Notes: generated from the sequence alone by a model not told the origin. A stretch of 64,000 nucleotides of DNA from Epiperipatus broadwayi (GCA_028023455.1 JAQFVV010006313.1:1744992-1808991), one strand, 5' to 3'; counted from the first letter of the stretch, positions 37,848-54,133 are shown. Numbers and translations: made by a program.

Positions 37848-37985
37848 AATTTATATAAATTATATTCTTACTTACTATACACTTTGGTCTTTATCAACTA
37901 TAAATTGATTATTCAATGTTATATAGTTGATAAAGACTACAAAGTGTATAGTCGATACTTCTAAGAAATATAATTTATATAAATT
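37848..37985. repeat. Palindrome, ~60-bp arms
   Basis: AATTTATATAAATTATATTC...ACACTTTGGTCTTTATCAAC pairs with GTTGATAAAGACTACAAAGT...TATAATTTATATAAATT. The loop is about 17 bases. Confidence 0.85.
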
Positions 37986-38016
37986 ATTATTTTATGTATA
38001 TATATTTATTTTTATA

Positions 38017-38021
<5 letters not shown>

Positions 38022-38053
<32 letters not shown>
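38022..38053. repeat. (TA)n microsatellite
   Basis: A short TA run abuts the next foldback. Confidence 0.9.
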
Positions 38054-38060
<7 letters not shown>

Positions 38061-38600
38061 GCTAATAGCTCTAAACACACTTTTTCAATAATGCCACAAG
38101 GGAAAACATTTAAAAATCTCTATGTTGAATTATTCCTAACCCCAAACTAGTTTCAAGATTCTGGTTTTCCCCAGTAAGGCACTAAGATATTCAGATACTA
38201 GATCCAAAATACTATTTCAAACTCAGAATTTATCTAATAATTAACTATTATGTAGAAAATCTGAAATTTTTAGACATCTATATATCTTCAAATCCAGCAA
38301 TCTAACTTAAATATATATTTCTGAAAATCACAGATGTTTTACTTAATAGTTAAGTAGTAGATAAATGCTAAGCTTGAGCTGGTATTTTAGAACTAGGGTC
38401 TCTATATATCAGTGCCTCACTGAGAATAGCCAGTAGCTTTCAACAGGTTTGGGGATAGAAATAATTCTAGAAAGAGATTTTTAAATGCTTTTTCTTGTGG
38501 CATTTATCAGAAAAGTTTGTTTAGAGCTATTATCATGCACCTTATATTACATTTGTAATACAACCTTATTAAATTAAGTCACATGATGTATGACTCGATA
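38054..38600. repeat. Foldback repeat, ~230-bp arms, parent-like to the satellite
   Basis: ATGCTAATAGCTCTAAACAC...TTTAAAAATCTC at left pairs with GAGATTTTTAAATG...GTTTAGAGCTATTATCATGC at right, around a centre near 38310. Within the left arm, ACTAGTTTCAAG, CTGGTTTTCC.CAGT, ACTAGATCCAAAA, AATTTTTAGAC and TCTTCAAATCCAGC occur in the same order as their counterparts in the 418-bp satellite. Confidence 0.65.
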
Positions 38601-38884
38601 TATATATATATAACTGAATATTTGTAAATACAGTAGCTAAATAATTAAAAATTTTATCCACTTAGGAGCACTTTTGATTATCCCAGTAATCATTGTCAAC
38701 AAAGCTTTGAAATATATAATAGTGTATATTACTTTAAAAAATTCAGACATCAAATAATATATATATACATATATAAATAGAAGAGATTTAAACTCAGATT
38801 TTCAAGATTCTTGTAGCTATCCCCTCCATCTTTTACAATCACATGATCACCATCTCATAATAGCACATAATTGTTTATAAACAA

Positions 38885-39183
38885 GGCAAAATTCTCTCCA
38901 TACAGTAATGCCACACTATGCCAAACAGAGTAATCAATGGATGCCAGAAGGCTTGTGCATATAATCCTATCTAATGCCTACTCATCCAATATCCCCAGAC
39001 TAGTTTCTGGCTTTTGGCTCTCAGATCCAAATCTCCTCACTGATGAAGGCCAAAAGCCAGAAACTAGTCTGGGGATATTGGATGAGTAGGCATTAGATAG
39101 GGATTTTATGCACAAGCCTTCTGGCATCCATTAATTACTCTGATTGCCACAGGGTGGCACTATTGTATGGAGAGAGTTTTGTC
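38885..39183. repeat. Near-perfect palindrome, 134-bp arms
   Basis: 38885-39018 is the reverse complement of 39049-39183 with few mismatches and a 30-base loop. Examples are CCCCAGACTAGTTTCTGGCT against AGCCAGAAACTAGTCTGGGG. It shares the ACTAGTTTC...TGG theme with the neighbouring foldbacks. Confidence 0.9.
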
Positions 39184-39279
39184 ATCTTATACAATCGATG
39201 CACATGGGCATATACATGTGAAAAAGATAACTGGTCCCTATATATGTATTTCATCCTTAATCACTTAGTCCAAATCATC

Positions 39280-39380
39280 TCTTACAAACATATATAATCA
39301 GAGTTCACTTTATATTAAGGTAGAAATCTTCAAACTTTAATAGATAGGCTTCAATATTCTCCACCCTCCAACTTTTCAGC
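39280..39380. repeat. Diverged copy of the 26.2-kb MITE interior
   Basis: ACATATATAATCAGAGTTCA and AATCTTCAAACTTTAATAGA match 26345-26420 in order. Confidence 0.5.
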
Positions 39381-39381
39381 C

Positions 39382-39384
<3 letters not shown>

Positions 39385-39434
<50 letters not shown>
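39385..39434. repeat. (TA)n microsatellite
   Basis: Two TA runs with one phase break. Confidence 0.9.
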
Positions 39435-39436
<2 letters not shown>

Positions 39437-40690
39437 AAGATTTATAATATAATGTAATTAATGCAATTATTACATTATACTCAACTATTATTAATAAAGA
39501 AACAATATTGTGAAGTCTAACAAGTATAAATGCTACGTAATTATTTATTAACCAGCAAAATGAAAAATATTTTTTGTAACTATCAGATGCTTAATATGCT
39601 ATCAAGATATATGATGTAGTAATAATTTTCATATATAAATCACATACATGTATTTATTATGAATAATTTTTATATTTATGCATGTACTTTTTATAACTAA
39701 TTTTATCTTTTTATCTAATACTCTATTATCTAATTATATTAAAATGTTGTTGCATGGAAAATTTTTGGCTTATAATTTAGAAATTACCTAAAAGTTTTTA
39801 GAAATGTATTAAAGATACTTATAAAATTAAGATTAACATTGAACAATTGGAAAATTAGATTGAGTTATAGACGCCTCTAAAGAAAGTTCTAGGAGATATG
39901 TTTTATTTTTATCCTATTAGAAATCGTTCCACGCAATACGTGAAAATTTAATTTTGTGATTCTTAGTGTGTTTTGCATGTTAATGTGCTATTATTATAAA
40001 TGTATCAAAAATGTTCTGAAGGTTTGTGATGATGGTATTCTAATTGTATTTTTATATTGGACTATTTTCATCATCTAATATGTATATTGTCTTAATTAAA
40101 TAAAGTTAAATTTTTCTAAAGACATTCAATACACATATTACGTGATGGAAATAGTCCAAAATAAAAATATGAATATCAGAGATTAATTTAAAAAACAACT
40201 CTTAAATGAAAAAAAAAATGTACAACACTTACTGTAACTGTAAACCTTGTGTATACGATTAAATATTTTCCCGCCTTAAAATAAAAAAAAAAAAAACTTT
40301 GTTAATATATTAAAATAATTTGTAGGATAATAATGTAAAATTTTATTTTGATTGTCATATATATTAACAAGATTTTAGATTTAAACATTAATGATGAAAT
40401 AATAATAGTAGAGATAAAATAATATACATAATATAATCTTTAGGAAATTTTTTTCAGCCATTTAAAATCAGGGCTGATTAATATCTTTAAAAAAGATTTA
40501 AATATATACATATACATATGATTGCAAAAAGATGTTGCTTTAAATTTAAAAGACACATTTTTGATTACTCTTTGATGTCTTAACGAAAAGAAAGGGAATA
40601 AATTTTGAACATCTACTCATTATACTCATATCATCACAGGTATTATTACTCTTTCATTCTTCATGTAGGGAGCAACATAGTTAGGTCACT
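39435..40690. other. AT-rich spacer
   Basis: No gene or clear repeat is recognised. Confidence 0.6.
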
Positions 40691-40696
40691 CGCTAA

Positions 40697-40775
40697 TGCT
40701 GCAATAGTCAGCGTGGTTAGTTAATTGTTTTCACCACTGACATTAAGATCCAAACATTCTATGAGCTTTTTTTTT
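40697..40775 (+). pseudogene. tRNA-Glu-like sequence (pseudo-tRNA or SINE head)
   Basis: AATAGTCAGCGTGGTTAGTT resembles the A-box half of tRNA-Glu. TTGTTTTCACCACTGA sits where the TTC anticodon arm would be, and AAGATCCAAAC lies at the T-arm position. The acceptor stem does not pair, so it is not a functional tRNA. A T run follows at 40768-40776, as a pol III terminator would. It could be the head of a tRNA-derived SINE. Confidence 0.4.
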
Positions 40776-41785
40776 GTTGTGTTGTAAATTTTAATTGAAA
40801 CAACAGTTAATTTTCTTGAAGGCAAAATTAATGTATATGGGATTATTATTTTTCATAGACTCTTATAATCATGAAAGGCAAACCTATATTGCAGCTCTTA
40901 TTCCCATGAGGCTTTTAATATTCAGCTAAGACAGCAGATGATTGCTGAAGATGGAGTATGCTAAGAATATCCAGATTAGTGATACCAATATTTTATTTAA
41001 GAATTTACAACTTTAGATTACTCTCAAATGAAAGAACATTGTCAATACTGGAAAAGCAACTATCTAATATTAAGTTACTGATGAAGTGGGTCAATTGATT
41101 TAAAAAATGGACATGTAAAGATTAATTATTCAGATTATTGGAAAATATCAAAGTAAATAATTTAAGCTTATACTCAAAAATGTTGTCATTGTGAATGTAC
41201 AAAATATTATTTATCAAAAAGAATCAATATTTTAAAATGTCAATGGGACACATAACTTTATATTTAATAAATGAATAAAAAAATTGCTTTTGATAAATTT
41301 GGATATGGTGATGATACAAACAAGAGAAAACATATACTTGGTATATTCAAAGAAAAAAATGTATATTATAAATTTATATTTAAAAAAAAACACTAATAAA
41401 AGTAGTCAGGGAAGAATCTGAATGAAAGTGCAATAGATTTGGATTATATTTTGGCTAATAGAAAATATTACTTCAAGATTGTAAGGCACTCAGTAGAATC
41501 ATCAATGGAAATGACTATTGATTGAAAACATATAACATATCCAGAAAGAAGAAAAATTAAAAATATAGCACTAATAGTTGATATTTCTAATTTCAAAAAT
41601 ACTCAATTTAAATGAAATTAGAACTACAAAATAGTTTTAAAAATATTAACATACATTGACAATGTTTCTGGTTTGATTAAGATCAATATTTTCAAAAAGA
41701 TATGAAGGAAAAAAGTAATATGAAAATGTTTAAAAATAATCCAAATAGAAAAATTGAGAATGTAGAATTTTAAAACATTATAGTA

Positions 41786-41949
<164 letters not shown>

Positions 41950-42066
41950 ATAAAAATTTAATTGTCAATTTGCAATGAATGCTATTGCAAAAGTGTAAAA
42001 TAATATATTAGTTTTGGAAGGAAAGGTACCTCTAAAATTAGAAAATGAAGAAACTGTTAAAAAATG

Positions 42067-42216
42067 GGTACTTTAGTATTAGACCTGCTATGATGAAACT
42101 TGACATCAACTCTAACACTAAATATAACCCTAATCCTAAACCTAACTACAAATCCTACTGAGAATGGCTGTGATATTGGCTGTGATATTTCATTACAGGT
42201 CTAATACTAAAGTACC
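42067..42216. mobile_element. 150-bp MITE with perfect 21-bp TIRs
   Basis: GGTACTTTAGTATTAGACCT plus G (42067-42087) is the exact reverse complement of 42196-42216. The interior holds AACCCTAATCCTAAACCTAA-like text. It lies within LINE B. No clear target-site duplication is seen. Confidence 0.8.
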
Positions 42217-42617
42217 AAAAAGAAAGATGATAAGAAATGTATAGAAAATTTTTGTAAGAAATCTGATGTAATAAAGAACAAGCAAATAAAATGATCTTGC
42301 AGTTTTCACATTTTTGGAACTGTTAGACATTTTACACAAACAATTTAAATGTATAATTAAATTTATGAAGAATAAAAAAGCTACAGCAAGTGATAACATT
42401 ATTATTAATATCTTAAAAGAAGCAAATGACAAAGTAAAAAAGTTGTTGTACAAGTTAAATGCCAAGTGTATTGTTTTATTCGTATATAAGAAAGATCATA
42501 AAAAGAATATTAGAAATTAAACACTAATAAGTCTTCTATAATTTCTATACAACATCTTTAATAAGATGGTTTTCAACATAACAAAATAAGAAGTTGATTT
42601 TAAAATTAGTTTTAGAG

Positions 42618-43550
42618 CAGTGGATTGTGAGGATGACCCAATAGTAACCAGAATCATCCTTTGGTTTGTGCACTTGTTGTTGTTTATGGTTCACATATTA
42701 CATACTTCTTTTCAAAGACTTTTGCATCAATCTGCCAAATGACATCACCATAGAAAATTCTAGGGACACATAATACATTGTTTTGTAAAGTGCATTTTTC
42801 ATTTTTGCCAATTTTTTAATAAAGTTTGACAATGTAAAATTCTGTTTTCATTTAGAAAAATGACAATAGAAAAAGTTGTAATGCTTGAAACAGATTACAA
42901 AAAAAGCTGATATTATAAAAACATAAATTTTTGAGAGGTTTAATTGAAATGTTAAATTTACCACATTCTAAAAAGCATTGCCAATTCAAAACCACAGTCA
43001 AAACAATGCTCATATTTTTATGCAAACAACGTTTTTTCTCAAATTTAGTTCATAACTGTCAGGCATTTCATTTCCAAGTTTTGAAACATTTATATGATGG
43101 AGTAAAATATAAACATTCTGTTTTGTGACAAAAATAACAATGCAAGCTTTATTTCTACAAAGTGTGATTTCTCAAAACCTTGAGTATGATACACTTTTTA
43201 AGATCATGCCACATAATTCAGCTTATCTATCAAACATATTCACTCAATCTTGCTTCTAGCAATTTTTTAATCACTCAAATGAAAAAAAATGTCTCAATTA
43301 TTTTTTTCAGATTTAGAAGTGATGAAAAAAATGATATAAACATTAAAAGCCATTACTTCTCATGTACTTCCATACTAGTTAAAAAACATATTTAGACTAC
43401 TGTATTGCTTCAAATGGATAGTTCATTTGACAGATATGAAATCTGTAACACTTAAAAATAAATACACAATTTTTATTATAAATTTCTTGCTAGTTTTGAG
43501 TACCTGTGTATATTTGTATATTAAGAGAAATTATAACATGTAGTAATAAA
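42618..43550 (+). mobile_element. Mariner-type DNA transposon remnant
   Basis: It lies within LINE B, replacing the RT segment between about 42617 and 43555. It holds the C-terminal half of a mariner transposase. Terminal repeats and a TA duplication could not be located. At about 930 bp it is shorter than a full mariner. Confidence 0.6.
42931..43470 (+). pseudogene. Mariner transposase, C-terminal fragment
   Basis: Frames in order are KKHCQFKTTVKTMLIFLCKQ (42970) and FHFQVLKHLYDGVKYKHS (43065). Next comes a DHAT/PHNSAYLS region (43204), where mariners have the second catalytic DNAP.H. Then come TYSLNLASSNFLITQMKK (43232), equivalent to YSPDLAPSD.FLFP.MKK, and FRFRSDEKND (43310). The last catalytic D of the DDD triad falls in the SSN position and is changed to N. 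There are at least three frame breaks. Transposases of this family cut and paste at TA. Confidence 0.7.
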
Positions 43551-43554
43551 TATT

Positions 43555-43745
43555 ATTTGCCATAGAGATTTGGATTTGTAGATGGCAAGAATTCATTTGA
43601 TTTTATAAATACTTCTACAATTATTAAATCAGTGGATTTTAAAGATACATATTCACAATATTATCATTTTCTGAAAAAATATTTATCAATGTATGCAACA
43701 ATAGTAATTATATTTCATAATGATATTGAAACAGCAAGGTATACC
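43555..43745 (+). pseudogene. LINE B reverse transcriptase, second part
   Basis: Text such as TTTGGATTTGTAGATGGCAA and TTTGATTTTATAAATACTTC aligns with GGATTTGTGGATTATGAAAA and TTTGATTCTATAAGAATTTC at 60325-60370 in LINE A. That is the FVDYEK.FDSI block holding the first RT catalytic aspartate. The sequence runs out at about 43745. Confidence 0.6.
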
Positions 43746-47788
<4,043 letters not shown>

Positions 47789-47790
47789 TT

Positions 47791-47808
47791 TGGTGCGCAA
47801 CATTTTAG
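47791..47808 (+). promoter_or_regulatory. Primer-binding site of LTR element 1
   Basis: TGGTGCGCAACATTTTAG starts two bases after the LTR end. TGG would pair with the tRNA CCA end. The tRNA was not identified. A near copy (TGGTGCCTCAACTAAGGC) lies inside the LTR at about 47743. Confidence 0.6.
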
Positions 47809-48269
47809 GCATTGAACATTTAAGTTCATCACAGGTATAAATTATATACTATTACATATTTAGTATATTAACTGGGGCTTTGAATCAATGATTCTATATT
47901 ATTACATATAGTGAAAAAGTCATGGATAGTTTAATTGATTATTCTTAGTAACAAGTATGTTGTTATGAAGATTCATATGGTGTTTATAATTACAAGATTA
48001 ATATAAATAAAAAAATGATAATATATATATAGTATGATTTAGAGAGATCAATATTTAAATAACTAATTATTAAATTATGTTTTAAACAAGAGTTGAGTGG
48101 GATAAAGTTTTTCCATATAGACATAGATGTTTAAAAATACACACATAGATCATTAGAACATCATAAGTATATATAAATAGCATGGGGTGGTAAAGAACTT
48201 TACGATATAATATTTTGAATATAAAAATATATAAACTTGTGTAATATTTGAATTAAGTTAAAATTTGTT
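47809..48269 (+). other. 5' leader of LTR element 1
   Basis: Non-coding leader between the primer site and the gag ATG. AT-rich, no clear packaging signal visible. Confidence 0.6.
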
Positions 48270-50354
48270 ATGCTTCGAAGTGGGAAAATGTTTTCAAACA
48301 AAGATATTGAATGCTCTAGTCAAATGCAAGATGATTTGCAAAGTGAACAAAGTGATGATAGTAATATTATAGAACAATCATCATTAGTACAAGCACCTGG
48401 GGGTTCTACAACCATAGTTGAATACCCTCAACAAACACAGAGTTTAGATCAAGTGTTATCTCAAACACCAAATATAGTTGATGAATATTTAAATCAATCA
48501 TCTACAATTGGAATTAGTCAATCATTTAATGTTGATACAATTCAGCAAATGTTACAAATGTTTATGAATAAATTAGATGATAATATGAATAAAAAATTAG
48601 ATGATTTAAAAAGTAACTTGAATAAAAAAATGGATGATAATAGTACTAATTTTAGAAGTGATATGTGTAACTTAAAAAGTGATTTGAATCAAAAATTGGA
48701 TGATAATAATATTAGTTTAAAAAGTGATTTGAAGGTTGAAATAACAGGAATTGAAAATAAACTATCTACAAAAATTCAACAATTGAATTTAAATGTGGAT
48801 AATGTTAAAAAAGATAACATAGAAATTAAACAAGCATTAAATGATCTAAAGAATGAAATTGATGAAAATAATTCAAAATGTCAACAGCAGTTTAGTGAGT
48901 TCCAAAGTGACATCATAGATAGATTAAATGTTAAATGTGATGAAATGTATAAAAATCAAGGAATTTTTAGGGAAGAAGTAAAGGAAGAACAAAATAAAAT
49001 ACGGAATGAAATCCAAGAAGATAGACAACAAACACATGCAAGAATAGATCAACTATCTATTAAACATAATAATGAGGTAGAATCCCAGAATAATGTATTA
49101 GAGACTATTGATCATCAACTTAAAACTTTGGAAAATAAAATGAATTCAATAGAAATTAATACAAATATAGATAAAAATGTATTGGAAAAATTAAGGGAAG
49201 ATACTACTGAAACTTGGAATAGAGTAAATAAAATAAAAGAATCAACTGATAGTAGATTTTTAGTTATTGAAACACAAATATGTAAATGGAACACCAACTA
49301 TAGAAATGCATCAGGTTGAAAATAATGTAAATACTTATAGTTGTAATCAAGAACAAAATCATGGTGAAAAACATTTGGAGGTCATTCAAAAAGATCCACA
49401 ACAAGTAATTGACTCTGGTGATAGATCAAATTTTCAGTATCATATAATGCCTGAAGTTGAAAATTATCCTAGTAATTTTGAATTAAAAGGGTTAAACTTA
49501 AATACTTGTAGGATTAATCATGAAAATCAAACATCAACTTCTCAGTTGAATGTTTTAGAAAAACAAAAGGTATACAACCATTCAATACCAAGTAGTACAA
49601 TTAACCAATTTGTTAGGTTAAAAATATTCAAGGGATCTCATAATGAATCTCCTATAGAACATATTAGAAGCCTTAATCTTTATTTTTCCGTTAACCGTAA
49701 TTTATCAGAAGGAGAAAAAGTGATCATTGCATATAGTCACTTACAAGGAGATGCATTAATGTGGTGGGAGTCTTTATCACAAACTCCATCTACTTATATG
49801 GAATACCAAGAGTTATTAATTAAAAATTTTTGGAATAGAGATAGACAAGAGGCTTTATTGTACCAAATATTCCAAGATAAGTATAAGCAGACACCTGGAG
49901 AAACCTTGACCAAATTCTTTCGCCGTCAAATAACAAAATTAAGAACACTTAATACTTATCATTTAAGTGAAGGTGAAATGATTAGAATAATAAAAAGAAA
50001 TTTACCACTTAAAATAGAACAATCATTATTGTGTACCAATATAACAAAAATAGAACAAATAGTAGAACTTTTAAATAGTATTGATATGAATCAAACTAAT
50101 TTATCAATTAGATTACCTGATAAAAAAAAGAGGAAGCTTCAATCAATACAATATTTTATAATAGAGGGAAAAATAATAGAGATACCAGTTATTGGAAGGG
50201 AAAAACATCTCAAAGGAAGATACCTTATGGCCCCTCTTCCAAAATAAATCATGATAATTTAAATAAAGTAAAAATAACTTCTAATAATCCAAGAAATTCC
50301 CCAAAACCGGGATGTAGTAAAGATATATCTATAGTTTCACATAAAACAAACTAA
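48270..50354 (+). pseudogene. Gag of LTR element 1 (two compensating frame breaks)
   Basis: The ATG at 48270 opens a frame of 349 codons starting MLRSGK. The N-terminal part is a long coiled coil with repeats around KLDDNMNKKLDDLKS. At about 49270-49319 the frame moves to the next one (open 49267-50247), which carries the capsid region. There FKGSHNESPIEHI, LQGDALMWWESL and the block around NFWNRDRQEALLYQIFQD are the typical Ty3-type capsid signature. At a poly-A run near 50122-50131 it returns to the first frame, giving a basic tail that ends at the TAA at 50352. No CCHC knuckle is seen. Gag packages the element's RNA in a particle. The two shifts look like compensating indels, so the ancestral gag was probably a single frame. 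Confidence 0.8.
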
Positions 50355-51055
50355 AAGGGTACTTGAGGAAATGTTCCTCACCTCAAGAAACCAAATACCC
50401 AATGAGGAACTTGAATCAATCTTTTACACGAGAAATCACTAACATGATGTGTTCATGGGAAGATAAAACACCAAATTTTGTTTTACAAAGTTGCCCTATG
50501 ATAGAAGTTTTGTTTGAGAGCTTGCTGGTTAAAGCATTATTAGATTCTGGTAGCCAAATTTCAGTGATATCAGAGAAATTTTATCAAGAGATTTTAGCAA
50601 TAAATCCTAACATCAAAATATTACCACTAAAATCTATGCAGGTTACCATGGCTAACAGCAGAAAAGCTAAATTAATCCAAAAACAAATTTGGATTGAGAT
50701 TAAAATTGGCCAAACAACTCTCTATCATGTATTTTTAATTTTGAATGGTTTGATTCACAATGTTATTTTAGGGGCAGACTTCCTACATTTGAACACTTGT
50801 GTAATTGATTTCTGTAATAAAACAGTTAAAATTAATGATGAAGTCTTGGAGATGACATTGCTTCCAAGATATGATCAAATTGAAGTTGACTGTATAACAT
50901 CTAGCATTCCAGAAACACTTTTAGAGAGTAAACTCACAGAATCCAACTTGCTTGGAAGTGATGATATATTAAAATTACGATTTGTTATAAGAGAATTTAA
51001 TTCTATTTTCTCAGACATACCAGGAGTGATAAAGGGAAACAGAGAATTAGATTAA
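50345..51055 (+). pseudogene. Pol of LTR element 1: protease and start of RT
   Basis: This frame is -1 relative to the ends of gag, the usual arrangement for Ty3/gypsy Gag-Pol expressed by frameshifting. It overlaps the gag stop by about 10 bases. An aspartic protease is clear: VKALLDSGSQISVIS near residue 60 of the stretch starting at 50363 (catalytic DSG), with ILGADFL about 80 residues on. It cleaves Gag and Pol. The frame ends at the TAA at 51053, where the sequence shifts to the next frame around 51038-51046. No ATG is needed if made by frameshift. Confidence 0.85.
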
Positions 51056-52134
51056 TTCATGATCAACCATTTCAATCTAAATCATATCCTATTCCATACC
51101 AATATCGGGAAGATATATCTAAGCAAATTAATAAAATGCTGGATTGGGAAATCATTTCCAAATGCTCTTCACCTTACTGTAATCCAGTAGTAACTGTGAA
51201 GAAGAAAGATGGGTCGATGAGATTTTGTTTAGATGCTAGACAACTAAATAAAATTACTGTCCCAGACAGAAATATACCACCGCCCATACATGAATTATTC
51301 ATGAAATTTGGAAACAAGAAGGTATTTTCCACTTTCGATTTAACCTCCAGCTATTGGCAGATTGAACTTCATCCAGAAGATCGCCAATATACTGCTTTCC
51401 ATTATGAGGGTTTTACATACCAATTTAATAGGATGCCATTTGGATTGATAAATAGTGGTGCAGGTCTAATCAGGTGTTTGGATAAGACTTTATCTCCTGA
51501 GGTAAAACAAATCATAATTATTTATGTGGATGATGTAATTATTGCATCCACCACAGTTGAAGAACACCTTCAACATTTATCTATATTTTTTAAAGAGTGT
51601 TTTCTGAAAGGTATAAAAATTAACTTCAAGAAGAGTACTTTAGTTTCCAACCAAGTAGTCTTCTTAGGTCATATTGTTGGTTGCAATGGGATAAGACCTC
51701 ATCCAGAGAAGATCTCTGCCATTCAAAACTTTCCTAAACCATCTACTCGAAAACAAATTAGATCATTTTTAGGCCTATGTAATTTTTACAACTGTTTCTA
51801 TCAGAAGTTCTCAGACCACATGGAACCATTGCTAAAATTGATTAGAAAAGATGAACGTTGGAAATGGACTGAAGAACAAGACCGTGCATTTGAGAATATT
51901 AAAACAGGGTTTTTAAAGTTAACTATGTTAGCTTTCCCTGATTTTAATAAACCATTCATTATTCAAACAGATAGTAGTGGTTTTGGATTAGGGGTAACAC
52001 TGTCCCAAATCCAAGAGGATGGCCAACCAGGTGTCCTCTACTTTATTAGCCAGCTCTTGAAAGGTCCAGAAATAAATTACATGGTTACAGAGAAGGAAGC
52101 ACTAGCAATAGTCTGGGCTTTCCAAAAATTTTGA
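51047..52134 (+). pseudogene. Pol of LTR element 1: reverse transcriptase and RNase H start
   Basis: The frame continues from the shift near 51.04 kb. Counting from the methionine at 51136, RT motif FCLDARQLNKI is at residues 30-40, motif A FSTFDLTSSYWQ has its Asp at 68, and the PFGLINSGAG block is near 101-110. The catalytic YVDD is at 130-133. FLGLCNFY (211-218) is the RT/RNase H connection, and TDSSGFGLG gives the first RNase H Asp (279). TEKEALAIVWA supplies the Glu (321). These make the DNA copy and remove the RNA. The frame stops at a TGA (52132-52134), where a CGA Arg codon is expected, a likely C-to-T change. Confidence 0.92.
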
Positions 52135-52137
52135 CAA

Positions 52138-53607
52138 ATGCTACTTGGATCAGAGGTGATAGTGATCACTGATCACAAAAGCCTTGAATTCCTGAATCAC
52201 AGTTATCTGACTAATAGTCATCTAGTTAGATGGAGTTTACTATTACAGGAATTTAATTACACTGTGCATTATTGCAAAGGATCCGAGAATATCATGGCTG
52301 ATGTGCTTAGTCGAAATCCATGTAGGTCAGAACAAAATCATTTGATGGTAGACAATGCCTACATTACAAATGTCAATGTGATGGCTGATAGTAATGTAGA
52401 GAATGAGTTGGAAAACTTACCAGAGATACAATTTAATGACCCAGAATTAAACCCAATTATAAAAGTTTTATTAGGGGAGGAAGTTTTGGATGCACCTAAA
52501 GATCTTAACCATTTTAAATTAGAACAACAGATCTTACTATATAAAGTGAATGATAATGTTGATGAGTGGAGGGCAATAATACCAAAGTCTTTATGTGACA
52601 CACTCCTAAAATACGTACACTGTCTATATGGGCATTATGGTGCTCATAAGACAGAACATACCCTTAAGAATTGGTTTTACTGGCCAAAAATGTATAAAGA
52701 CATCTTGAAATCAGTCCAAGATTGTCTAATTTGCTTAAGAGCTAAGTCAGTAAAACAAAATTATATTAATTCAATTAATTCTATCATTCCAGAAAGACCA
52801 AACATGATCTTAGCAATTGACTATTATGGGCCTTTGCCTCCATTCAACAAACAAAAATATTTATTAGTCACTTATGATCTCTTTTCCAAATATGTTGCTG
52901 CTTACCCGATACCCCAAGCCAATGCTAAACATACAATCAAAGTATTGAGTACTCTCCAATTTCCAATGATAGGAAAGCCAAAAACCATACTAACTGATCA
53001 TGGTACACCTTTTCTATCTAAGGAATGGAAGAAATGGGTAGATATATCAAAAATAAAACATGTGCTAATCTCTATTAGGAATCCACAATCAAATCCATGC
53101 GAACGTATTATGCGGGAGCTTGGATGTTTGTTTAGGACCTATTTAGAAGAGGAGCACAAGGGTTGGGTAAAGCAGACAAAACGTGTAGTAGACTATATCA
53201 ATTGGAGTTTAAATGAATCTACTGGATTCTCACCCATCCGACTACACTTTCATCAAATTATACCTATATTATTTAGAAAATATAAACCTATTATTAATGA
53301 ACCCAAAATAAATGGAGAAAATGATATTTTACAAGCTCATAAACAACTTATTAAAATGGCAAATAATAGAAGTCAGAATAAAAAAAAATGTATTTATGAA
53401 TTTAAAGTTGGAGATAAAGTTTTGATAAAGACTTTCCATCCCAGTAAACCATTGGAGAATAAATACCATAAATTCTATAATACATATGAAGGACCTTATA
53501 CTATCATTAAAAAGGCAGGTCCAAATGCATTTTGGATTAACCAAGAAGGAGAGATTCATGGTACGTACAATTCACAAATTTTAAAACCTTATTTTGGCTG
53601 CTTATAA
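52138..53607 (+). pseudogene. Pol of LTR element 1: RNase H end and integrase
   Basis: Same frame as the RT, directly after the TGA. Residue numbers are from 52138. RNase H continues with TDHKSL (Asp 12) and MADVLSR (Asp 55). The integrase zinc region has H166, H170, C196 and C199. The catalytic triad is D228 (AIDYYGPLPP), D287 (TDHGTPF) and E322 (NPCERIMRELG). A C-terminal domain near residues 420-480 has FKVGDKVLIK and a YEGPYTIIKK block with the GPF/Y-type pattern. No chromodomain is seen after it. Integrase joins the DNA copy to the genome. This 489-codon part is fully open and all catalytic residues are present. Confidence 0.93.
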
Positions 53608-54133
53608 TGTTTTATAAAGAAATAAGGTGAAGATCAAGATAAGAATTGGGCAGTGTAAACCATACGGTTGTATAAAAAATAATAATAGTGATCAATGTAA
53701 AGAGAAGTATAGTTAAAAACATTAGCTTTGGTGAGGGTATTCTTTAATGCCTTAAAATAAGTAAAAACAATAGAGTCAATTCATATTAATAAATGGATAC
53801 TCTAGTATTTATTTAATCCTTTTCAAATCCATAAGTGTTAAAGAAGCAGGAATAAGGCTAGTAAATATATTTGTGTTGTCCAAGAAGGAAACACATTATT
53901 TATTTTATTTTATTTTTTTTTTTATAAAAAAAAATATTAACCATCAAAGTCCTTAATTTTATTTTTGATCATTATCAAAAGGATAGGATAGCCCAAGTAT
54001 TAGGAAGATATAACAGTAAAAAAAAATTCAACCCTTCATAAAATCCAACTATAAATGCAATTAAACTATAAGAATATACTAAAATAGTTGTAAGTGTTTA
54101 AAATTTTAACTTAAATTAAAATTTTAAATTTCC
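53608..54133 (+). other. 3' untranslated part of LTR element 1
   Basis: No envelope or other frame. It contains T-rich and A-rich runs near 53900-53935. Confidence 0.7.

Noticed and set aside
42067-42216. Interstitial telomere repeat
   Set aside because: AACCCTAATCCTAAACCTAA is only a few imperfect units and lies inside a TIR-bounded MITE.
53608-54133. Envelope gene after integrase (endogenous retrovirus)
   Set aside because: There is no open frame, signal peptide or membrane segment. The element is a plain Ty3/gypsy retrotransposon.
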